Shown: one piece after another, positions 1-9,400 of the stretch
Layout of the letters: the number at the start of each line of letters is the position of its first letter
How positions within the stretch are numbered: the stretch's first letter is position 1
Source: Ornithodoros turicata
Taxonomy: Eukaryota > Arthropoda > Arachnida > Ixodida > Argasidae
NCBI RefSeq assembly: GCF_037126465.1
Contig: NC_088206.1
Coordinates: 7,105,187-7,169,186, forward strand
Direction: 5' to 3'
Length of the DNA stretch: 64,000 nt
Notes under the pieces: generated by a model
The model's database searches: none
The model's input: only the letters and a program-made list of their open reading frames with translations
What the model was told of the DNA's origin: nothing
Program-made: the position numbers and the translations under genes

Positions 1-11
1 ATATTACGCAG

Positions 12-529
12 ACTCTTTGCCCGTCGCAGCGCGTTACGGCGGTCTTGGCCACGTGGTGGGCCATGAGATCACGCACGTCTTCGACCCGTTTCAAGGGTCG
101 TTGGACAGGACGGGACGCAAGGTGGAGTGGTTTTCGGAGACCTCACGTCTGAGGTTCTTGGGGAGGTTGGAGTGCCTGGTTCGCCAGTACAGTGCGGCGT
201 CCCGCGCGCTGAGGGACCTGGATACGAAGACGTTATCCGAAGATTTCGCCGATAACAGCGGCTTCGAGTGGACGTTTTCGGCATACAGGAAGCAGGTGAC
301 TTTAGGAAACAGCCCTTCCGGTGTGTGGGACTTGACGAACGACCAGCTGTTTTACGTCACTTCCTGTCACAAGTGGTGTGCGTCGCACAGTGACGCGGCG
401 GGGTTCTTTTATTCCCCAAAGTCACTCCGGTGCAATGTGCCCTTGATGAACAGCGCAGAGTTCGGAGAAGCTTTTCAGTGTCCTCCCGGTTCGCCAATGA
501 ACCCCAGCATGAAATGCACTTTTGGATAG
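12..529 (+). CDS. M13 (neprilysin/ECE-like) zinc metallopeptidase, 3' terminal exon
   Basis: C-terminal part of a membrane-type M13 peptidase; the family cleaves small peptides outside the cell. The exon starts after an AG at 10-11 (ttacgcag) and runs to TAG at 527-529. It encodes the zinc motif GHEITH (HExxH histidines near 62-76), then SEDFADNSG (about 236-262), whose Glu matches the third zinc ligand and whose Asp matches the ExxxD motif of the family. The end is CPPGSPMNPSMKCTFG. M13 proteins normally end in CxxW, so the last Trp is replaced here by Gly. All visible catalytic residues are present, so activity is possible. The N-terminal domain, membrane anchor and upstream exons lie left of the window. 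Ticks have many M13 genes, so the exact orthologue is not assigned. Confidence 0.9.
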
Positions 530-1460
530 ATTCACGAAAGTCGTGTACTCGATACACGGTGATGATGCCCTGCTTTTAGAATTTGTGCATATACAAATAT
601 ATTTGCGTAATGACTCTGTGTCCTGTGGCATTTATATGGGTGGGGGGGGGGGGGCTGTATGTACGCCTCTGAAAGGTTCCCGAATGGATGCCTCGCTTCA
701 TCACCAGGGGGCGATACTCTACCCCATTGCTGGTGGTGATGTGGGGAGTGAAATAATGAGCCCATTCACAATAAGGATCAAGTCCTATGGTGTCCGAAAA
801 GGTCAAAATAGCTTTGAGGGCACAGCGTTGGTGGGCTGGATTAGGCCGGGGACCAAGCAATTTTGAAAGAGGGGGGGGGGGCGAGAGTGGTAGGCGATGT
901 GCTCTAGATAATCTAGAGCACCGCAGCAGGGAGCGTCAACTTGTCGCAAGCGGTTACGCCACTGAGCTGTAAAAGCCACATCGAGTCGCGTTCGATGAAT
1001 TAATGCAGCATCTTGACGAGGGGTGTTTCGTGGCATGGGCCTGTAGCTCTCGGCCAGGCGGCGTTGCGATCAGCGGACGACAGCGCCGCATGTGGAAGCA
1101 AATCGAAACAATGGTCCGCACAAGAGTGTTTCGGTTTCGCGGGTTTCGCTCTGGCGCAAGCAAGCAATGTATCGCATCCTGCGTGGGTTTGAAAAGCTGG
1201 AGGTCATTGACGATTGGGCAAGTTACTAGTCAATGTTTTCGGCGTCGACGAAGCATCGGACGGTAACGAAATCGTCGTTAATGCATTTCGGAAGAAGTGA
1301 AGGACAGCGTGGTTTATAGCGTCCGGTTCGAGGTGAGTCGGCGTGATCGTACGTAATATTTGTTAACTGTACATCAAAATGATATACCTGATCAGAAAAA
1401 CATTGAATGCACATTTTACCCACACTGAAAGCTGATTTAACTCAATTTCGGTACCTCTCC
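530..1460. other. Spacer without recognised gene
   Basis: Spacer between the M13 tail and the SWIM exons. It holds two G runs (about 641-655 and 872-881) and a perfect 10-bp-arm hairpin at 899-921 (gtgctctaga, 3-nt loop). No AATAAA is obvious just after the M13 stop. No convincing reading frame on either strand. Confidence 0.5.
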
Positions 1461-1488
1461 ATCACAGGTGTCCACGTGCTCGTGACAG

Positions 1489-1675
1489 TTTATGTTGCGT
1501 CGTGTACCTGTAAAGCGGGAATTGCGGGAAAATGTAAGCACGCGACAGCAGTCTGCTGCTACCTGAACAAGGAAGAAGACGCCACATGTACGGGCAACAA
1601 CAAAAGAGGGGCAAGCCAAGCTCAAAGCCGCAGGCGTGACATGACAAAGGGTATCGCCGACTTATTTCCGAGTAC
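1489..1675 (+). CDS. SWIM gene, exon with the zinc finger
   Basis: The CxC...CxH zinc-binding set lies at about 1501-1548. Donor GTATGT follows 1675, with two bases of a codon left over. The upstream acceptor is uncertain (1467 or 1488). Confidence 0.6.
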
Positions 1676-2296
1676 GTATGTATAATGTGGACAATGTGCT
1701 TTCCTTTGGGCAGGAGCTCGGGTGCAGACCTTTCATATTGCATTTTTAGAGCTGATGAGGCTACAGTCATCTCTGCTACATCGTTGATCATTTGCCAACG
1801 ATCTTTCTCTACTGAATGCTGCTGCTGTACCCTGCTGCATCGTTGATAGTTGGCTATTCTGTTATTCTTCAGCATTTTATATGTTTCATCAACCAGTATT
1901 GTACCGTGTACCTAGTACGTTGCCTCAAAACAATGCTTTATTGCTCTTGTAATAAACAGCTTGCATCTGATATATTTCTCCTTGTTTGTGTAATGTAGGT
2001 ATATCAACCAAATGTCTCCCGCTGCAAAAAGAAAACCGCGTGGTGATATCATTCACGCGTACCCAGACATAGTTTGTCCACTCGCTGAGGTCCTTGAGTC
2101 TGAACAGAGGGGAGCCTTACTGTGGGACTGTAAAGAGGTTCTGAACGGCATTTTCGACAATGTAGTAACGGGAGAGCAAACGGAGAATCTATTTGATCTC
2201 CTAAAGGTCATGAGAGGGACACGCACGGTGTTCCATTATAGCATTCCAACAAAAATGCCAGGGGGTAGCTTCATAGCGGGTCTCTTGAAGAACGAA
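1489..2296 (+). CDS. SWIM zinc-finger domain protein, two exons (partial gene)
   Basis: Two exons that splice in frame. Exon a ends at 1675 before a donor GTATGT and begins after an AG at 1487-1488 (or 1466-1467). It encodes a SWIM-type zinc finger, CxC followed by CKH (SCTCKAGIAGKCKHATAV), a small DNA- or protein-binding zinc module. Exon b starts after TAG at 1997-1998 and runs to about 2296 before GTAAGT. Joining AC at 1674-1675 with G at 1999 restores one frame through LFPST into YINQMSPAAKRKPRG. Exon b has no domain I recognise. In arachnids SWIM modules often occur in long proteins of transposon or YqaJ-nuclease ancestry; no nuclease motif was found here. Upstream and downstream exons were not located, so it may be a remnant. 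Confidence 0.6.
1999..2296 (+). CDS. SWIM gene, following exon
   Basis: One base completes the split Thr codon, then about 99 codons stay open to a GTAAGT donor at 2297. The content is mixed helical sequence without a recognised domain. Confidence 0.5.
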
Positions 2297-4325
2297 GTAA
2301 GTAAGGTCATTGCTTTTATTTAAGTAAACATCACACTGCACGAAGACCCTCGAACATAGCAGTAAGAAGAAGAACCGGCGGGAGTCGATGCCCACAGTAA
2401 GCCTTTCATATTTCCCTCTAATCTGCATATAAAGTACTAACTGTTTGGCAAAATTTGTGATATAATAATAATAATAATCCAATAATATAATAATATATCC
2501 AAGTAAATTTCTACCGCAAGTTGTTTGGGTATAACTCTACATTATCTCCAGGTGGAATGCAGAGCGGAAACTTCGCGGCGTTTTTACGGTAGACGCAATT
2601 AACGCTTTCCGCCTTTCTGTCTCCCAAGGGTTTTCGAGGAAGCGATAAAACCTTATTTTTTGACGTTTTGGAATCTGTTATGGTAGCCAACGACACAACA
2701 ATACTGTGTGCCCGACTTGTGTTGTGGCTTGCCGTGCGTTGGCAATCTGAAAGGCGGCATATTTAACCACGATACATGCTTGGCTGCCTGGCTGTGCGGA
2801 CCAGTCACTGCTCCCGCTCCCGCTTGGGTCCCGATTGGCGCTCGCGTCGCCCGGCAAACTTGAGCGCAACAGGCCTATAGATGGGGGAGAATGTCAGTTA
2901 TCCATTGGCGGGAAACCAGGGGTGTCAAGAGGCGCCGAAGAATGGAACGACGGACCCCTCTCAGCAGCGCAATGCTCGTCCGTCTCACAGACGAGAGAGC
3001 TGCTTCTGCGGCGCTGTCGGCCTGTTCACATTCCCCACTACACCACAATGGGCTGGAACCCACTGGAGAACCAGCCTGTGCCCTGCTCTCTGTCTGTCTG
3101 TGTCGTCTCGTTTCCAAGGCTCTACTGAAAAGATTCTTGACTAATGGCGATCCCGGTATGAACTGCTAATAGCACCCTCGCGATACCGCTGTGAAAGTGA
3201 ACAGTGACATTATGCTGTGCATTGACATACGCGCTCCCATATAGGAATACACGTGAATAGCTACGTAGGTGTCGTGTAAGCCCGTGCTCTCGAATATCCT
3301 GTCGACATCCACAAAGTATCTACAAGTACCTCATTCGCAAGCACCTCTTTCTTGTTGCATTCGAGTTGCAATAAACGCACTCCGCAGGACTCTGCACTCT
3401 TCCATTTATTTTAACGGTCGCGAAATGTTCCTATTTGCTCATAGAAAAAGATTTCCTCTTCATCCTCTCATCCACGTCTTTGTATACCCATAACTGCCCC
3501 ATGCTTTTGCATCAAAAAGCGAAAAGGAGAGCTTTTAGTTCTAATATTACGTATCCTTTATCTTATCTTTATACAACGTAGTTAGTACAAATATTGTAGA
3601 ATCCACGCCGCATTAAGCCATATTGCGTGTTTGGAGTGTCCATGTTTGCAGTGCGCAGTGTATATACCATGTATATATATATATAAGCATGGACGTCTTT
3701 TTCCTGTCGCTCCTTTCTGTATAAGCTCGTGCGCTGCATCTTACGCAGGAATATGTTCAGAGGGTGCACTTACTTGTTGAAAGACGGATTATTGAGCAAA
3801 TGGTCTGCTCGCGACGTTTTCTGACAGACATCCGCGAAAAATTACCGAGTACAATCGGATTGCTAATCTTATTACGATTACCTCCTGTCCGCCCATTATT
3901 TGTCCACGCTCATAGTCTTATATGGAACGACGTGTGAGGATAACGAGAGAGAAATTAAAACAAAGAAAAAAGGATGCAGTTTCTGAAAGTGACAGGGTAA
4001 AGAACTTCCAGGCGGCCATTGCAAGAAGGAGGATAAAGGACTCTGTTTCCCTTTCTTTTCTTCTCCCTCTCATTCTTCTGATGATAAAAAGATAAAGCAT
4101 TGAAACTACTGGCGTTTATTATGATACAAGCCTTTCGTACATTTCATCAGATGCAGTCCACTGCATGAAAGCTTGTGCAGTGCTGGACAAAAGTTTACGG
4201 GGCATTCCTTCCTCAGAGTGACGCGCTAGTAGCGAATGGTAACGTATACGAACTTGCAAAAAAGGTGACTAGGTTACGTCAGCACATGTCTAAGTCCGTA
4301 CGATTCGCTGCTGACGTGTCACTCT
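2297..4325. other. Spacer or intron without recognised gene
   Basis: AT-rich stretches (ATA/AAT runs near 2461-2505, TATA repeats near 3671-3685) and no reading frame with family features. At 4175-4205 there is a single TIR-like end (GTGCTGGACAAAAGTTTACGG) related to the Tc1/mariner-like MITE ends at 45276 and 59885, here without a partner. Confidence 0.4.
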
Positions 4326-4870
4326 GGGTGCGTTTTTTCTATTCTACCCGGGTGACCCCCGGGTTACGCACCACGTGACCTGAGTGAGTTGTCACGTGAC
4401 CTGTGGGTAGGTACCCCCGTTTAGAAATTTTCGCCCATTACGAGTTACGCCCGTCTCAGCGAACATGGCGGGAGAGGCAGACGACGTTTTTGACGAGGAC
4501 ATGATTGTAGAAGTTGCGGCACCTTGTGCTGCTTGACGCATTTGACGAAGGGGAAGATGATGACGAAGGAAGAAAAGGGCGTGCATCCAACGAAACAAAA
4601 CGGCTAAACGGCGGTGCTAAAGCCACCGAAATATACTCGGAATCCGAAAGTTAAAAAGACGCGGGACTCTCACTTGACGTCGTGTGACGTCATAACCCTC
4701 TGCTGCCCACCTGCTGAGCTGGCTCAGTGTGAGTAGGTACCCAGAGTAACCCTCGAGCGACGAAAGTTGAATTTTCGTCGGTAGGTTACGACGTCACTTC
4801 CGTCACCCTAGATTTTTCGCCCAGTAAGGGTTACCCCCGAGTTACCCGGGTAGAATAAAAAAACGCACCC
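4326..4870. mobile_element. TIR element (MITE), 545 bp, probable TCT target duplication
   Basis: The left end GGGTGCGTTTTTTCTATTCT continues into ACCCGGGT. Its inverse is at the right end (ACCCGGGTAGAATAAAAAAA, then CGCACCC). TCT occurs directly outside both ends (4323-4325, 4871-4873). Inside, from 4465, a short ATG frame rich in Asp/Glu (MAGEADDVFDED) is cut by a stop after about 23 codons and may be a relic of an autonomous parent. Confidence 0.65.
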
Positions 4871-5289
4871 TCTGATGATGGAATGCGCCGGAGCGTGTTT
4901 TGTATATGGCATCTTCGTCTTATGTTGCGTGGAGTCGTGCCTGAAATGAGGTTGGTCCGCGACAACAGTGAAAAACTCGTTATCTAAAATGGTTTGTCGC
5001 ATGTGCGCGCTTGCGAAAACACTGCATAACTGCGCGGCTTCTCCAAACTCTGCGTTGCCCTTCTTACCGAAAGGTCAAATGTATAGGGTGACTTTGAGAT
5101 ATGAGTCAGTATCTTGCGTATTTAGGAGTATTTATATGGTATTTACAAAAATAAATACTAAAAGAATCGGTAGTTAAACATAATTATAAATACATTTTTC
5201 GAGTCTGTATTTAAATGCAAAGTATAAATACATGTATTTATATTTTAAATACTATTTTAATTACGATGTATTTGAATAGCTTTCTCTCT

Positions 5290-5655
5290 TCTGATTACAG
5301 AAGGGCAGTTTCTGCTAATGATTTGTTGTGTAAGTGTGGGCGTGAGACCTTCGCTGTGCGTCGTGGAAGGGCAAGGCTAAAATTTTTGCATCACAAACTT
5401 CAATGTGACATTGTAATTTTTTTTAAATCGACGAGTCACAGGATCCAGGAGGCTGAATCATGCTATGTCTCTAGACGTACAGTTATCAAAAGTCGACGCT
5501 CACAGTTTGCAACGCACAGCGGGGGATTGGAACAGGTTGCCTGAGGAAGCTGTCGTCATTCAAGATATATAATGATTTTTGTTCGTGGATTAATAAGAAT
5601 GTTCACACCTGCTAGGACCCACAACTGGGTCTGCAGTATGTATGAATAAAAATAA
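5290..5655 (+). mobile_element. LINE (non-LTR retrotransposon) 3' end remnant
   Basis: Around 5490-5566 one frame reads DWNRLPEEAVVIQDI, matching the DWNxLP motif near the C-terminus of reverse transcriptases in several LINE clades, followed by stops and an A-rich end (aaaaataaataat, about 5646-5659). The preceding 200 bp is open in a shifted frame. Short decayed fragment; clade not assigned. Confidence 0.5.
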
Positions 5656-5661
5656 ATAATA

Positions 5662-5875
5662 CCTATGTCACACGGGCAGTCTTCAATGATCATTGAAACC
5701 AATCGTCATTGGAAATGCGTGTAGCGCCACCTTGCGTGTAACGTGTCAACCTGTCGGGGAACATTGAGTCCAATACTCTTTGGGAAGTTGACACGTCACA
5801 CGCTTGGTGTCACTACACGCATTTTCAATGGTCATTGGTTTCAATGATCACTGAAGACTGCCCGTGTGACAGGGG
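5662..5875. mobile_element. Palindromic MITE, 214 bp, TA flanks
   Basis: Nearly the whole element is an inverted repeat: the left CTATGTCACACGGGCAGTCT pairs with the right AGACTGCCCGTGTGACAGGG, with pairing continuing about 70 bp inward. TA lies at 5660-5661 and 5876-5877. Confidence 0.75.
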
Positions 5876-5895
5876 TATAAAAATACTGCCTACTA

Positions 5896-6132
5896 ACACG
5901 AGCGACATTCCGCAGAATATTCAAGTGGAAGATGCGAAGAACGTCATGTCTTTTCATGCTCTGCTAACCATCAGCCCTGTCGTCTGCTACGGGATATCGA
6001 TATTGCGTGGCAGACGACAAGGGCGATGCTGTCGTCTGCTACGTGCACAGTAGCGGAACTTCCACCCCGGGAGCAGTTTTGTTTTTCTTCCACCAGAATA
6101 TTCTGTAGGAATGTCTCTCGCGTGAATACCCG
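5896..6132. mobile_element. TIR element, short member of the family seen at 12804-13802
   Basis: The left end CACGAGCGACATTCCGCAGA and the inverted right end (AGAATATTCT...CGCGTGAATAC) match the ends of the 1-kb element at 12804-13802. The inside carries three copies of GTCGTCTGC or its complement. The left edge abuts the MITE ending at 5875. Confidence 0.55.
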
Positions 6133-6300
6133 GACAGGGTACCACGTCTCAACCTTTTGGGTATCGTACATTGTCTTCCATAGAGCAGATCACGCCTATA
6201 TACCAAAACAGGAAGCAGATCAGCAAGCTCCCCGACAATGCATTGAGTTCCTGCGCAAAATGCAAATGGTCTAGACGTGTGACACTGCAGCTTCTTTCAG

Positions 6301-6435
6301 TGTCTTACACAACGGACGACCTGGTGTTCGACTGGGAGAAGGACACCCCTATCGTGGTGGATGATTTCATCGAGCTACCGCAGCACAACCTGGTAGAGAC
6401 CTCGCTGAGTGACTGTACCACAGTCTATTCTACAG
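6301..6435 (+). CDS. Chloride channel exon: ligand-binding domain to loop C
   Basis: Acceptor CTTCTTTCAG at 6291-6300, donor GTATGT at 6436. The 135-nt length resembles the conserved 138-nt exon at this place in animal GABA/glycine receptor genes. It ends with one base of a Gly codon. Confidence 0.85.
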
Positions 6436-9400
6436 GTATGTACAAGAATATATCTTTTTATGGAAGTCCCTGTGGCGCTGTAGAAGACACTTTTGAGATA
6501 CGCGATCCGTCAACTGCTTAAGTGCTTCTGTCAGCTGTATGTAATATAATTGTGCTAGCCGATGGCCTCCCTGCTGGCTCACATCGTTTGTAACTCTAGT
6601 CGGTTCCCGGTGACAACTAGTGAGTATTGCTTCTCAGCATCAGTTTTTCAGCGTGCGTGCGTGCGTGCGTGCGTGTGTGTGTGCGTGCGTGCGTGTACGT
6701 ACGTGTACGAGATGGTGAAGCCTCGCCGAGGCAGCGGTATAAGTGGGCATGTAAAGGGGATATAACAGGGTAAATGTAAATGCGTGTAAATGATTTGAAA
6801 TCATTTAATTAAGAGGTAATTAAGAGTAAGAGGTAAGAGTAATTGAATGTAATTAGAGGCAATTAAACCAAGAAAGTTGAGTTTAAAGGTATTGAATGTA
6901 AGATATATTTATATGTAGATATTTAAGAGAAAGATTAAATGAAATTAAAGATTACCGAAGGTAAGCGCAGAGTACCGAAGGTAATTAAATGTAATGAAAG
7001 GTAATTAACGTCAATTAAAGGGGAATTGAGAGTAATTAGAGCAAGTAAACGTAATTAAAGGGAATTAAATGAAATTCAAGGTTACCTCAAGTAACCTGCG
7101 GTTACTTTCGGAAATTAAAGGGTAATTACAGGGTTATTGAAAGTAAATAAGGGTAATTAAAGGTTAATTAATATAGTAATTGAAAGTGTCGAACCGGAAG
7201 CCATGCTAGACCCGAAGTGGATACTGGAAGTCAGGTATAGCCGGGAAGTGAATAACCGGAAGTCGGGTTTAGACCGGAAGTCGGATTTAGACTCGGGGCA
7301 GTTAGACCGGAAGTTGCAACCGAAAGTTGGGTTTAGACCGGAAGTGGAAAACCGGAAGTCAACTATGGACCGGAAAAGGCGCTTAATGCTAACGCATTTC
7401 TCTCGCATTTACCGCTAAATCGCCACTGAATTTTATTAACTAAAGCCATTTCTGTGAGCAATCCGCAGTGCATGAACTGCACAGTGCACCTTTCTACGCG
7501 TATCCTTGTATTCAATGTGCTGTGCCTTCAGAACTGGTCCGCTATTCGCATCGTAGCCCTACCACGCACTCATATTTTTTCGATACTGCAGGTAACTTCA
7601 CCTGCATCCAGGTTACGTTCATCCTAAAACGGCGCCTGGGATACTACATGTTCCACACGTATATTCCGACATGTCTCATCGTCATCATGTCCTGGATCTC
7701 GTTCTGGATTAAGCCCGAAGCCGTTCCTGCCCGCGTGACACTCTGCGTCACGAGCCTCCTCACCCTGTCCACGCAACACGCCCAATCTCAGAAGTCCCTT
7801 CCTCCCGTCTCTTACATCAAGGCCATCGACATTTTTATGTCCTCCTGCACGATATTCGTGTTCGCCTCACTCATGGAATACGCCATGGTCAACATTCTCA
7901 TGGGTGAGACGGACGAGACCCTGGTCTACAGGAAAGTGAGGACGGCTGTCACTCTCGTTGCCAAAGGCACGGTACGTAAAGGCATTCTGCATCGTGAGTG
8001 GCGTAAGGGCAACATACCGTTGAATATGATAAGCACTCTGTAGTTCCGCCTGCTGCAAAGATGTTGCCCAAGGGCCCACATGGCGGCTTGCTGACTGTTA
8101 TGCCCAGTTCCGACGTGGTGACGCCCGGTGACGTCGAGGGACGTCAGGAGAGAGCACGCTTTTTGTTTTCTCACTACGTACAGGTTGCCGCTATGTCTCG
8201 CGGTTGACGGGGAGGGGGAACTTCCCGCCCCCATCGAGCCCGCTTAAAGGGGAGCAAAATAGACAACTTTCGGGAATACGGAGGGGGGGGGTGCAAATTT
8301 CCCGCTTGTCCCTCCGGAGGCGAAAAGTAGACGCCGGTACTGGTAAGTTAGGCATGTCATTTTTTTTGGCTCGGCGTCTCTCCTCTCAGAACGACCCTAT
8401 TTTTAGTAGACATCGTATACAATTTGAACTGATTACATTCCCATCACTGTCCATGCACAATTTTAAGTAGTCACAATTGCACCACTGTTTTGGCGGGCTA
8501 TGATCCGTGCGCTGTAAAAACTTAAATCATCATCATCATCATCACCTGTCAGAACGTCGGATATGCGCGTCTACTTCCGCCACCTGCAAATGACGTCGCG
8601 TCGGACGTCATCACGTGGGAACTGGGCATAACCTGTCGTCCGCAAGCGACGTCTCTAAACTGTCGTCTGTGAACTGTCGTCTGTAAACTGTCGTCTGTAA
8701 ACTGTCGTCTGTAAACTGTCGTCTGTAAACTGTCGTCTGCAAACTGTCGTCTGCAAACTGTCGTCTGCAAACTGTCGTGTGTAACCGTCCGCGAACCTCG
8801 AACCAGAATACATGTGTTCCCTTTGTTCCCTTTTCCGGGGAAAGCCAGCAGGCACTGCGGAAAATCCCGCGGGAACTTTCCGACAACTTTCGTGGCGTCG
8901 CGGCAAAGAGTTACCTTGTGCTTTAGCGAACGCTGCGTGATGATTAACGCCTCTTTGCTCGGGAATGTTCAACTGACGGATGGCCACGTCGCGTGCGATG
9001 AGTGCGAGAAAAATTCTCGATAAGAGATTTGACTTTTAAAAAGAAATTATGGTAGCGTGTCCTATGAGTTTTATTTGTTGCCTTTATGATTCTAGGCACG
9101 CTATATCACTCGGGAGCGTATCGCTTCTCAGGGAAATAGCAGACGGCGAACCACATAGCGAATACAGTATACGCACCACTCATAGTCGAACGCACGCGAG
9201 CAACGGAAGATATTACCACAAGACGGGGGAGTTTACCGTGAAAAACACCACCGAATAAATCGAACCAAATGCCTCAGATCAGAAGTTGCCGACATTTCCT
9301 AGAGAGACTGTTCTGAGAACAGTCCCATTTCTAGGGCAGCTCTGTTATTCGGGGCTCCAAGTCTGAGGCTTTTGCTCTGATCGCCGAATAAAGGCGTGGT

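Noticed and set aside
8657..8783. CRISPR-like array
   Set aside because: Short direct repeats without spacers; a plain 14-bp tandem repeat in eukaryotic DNA.
8549..8987. Overlapping minus-strand frames with QTTVCRRQF-type repeats
   Set aside because: They are translations of the 14-bp tandem repeat, open in all three frames because the unit lacks stops.
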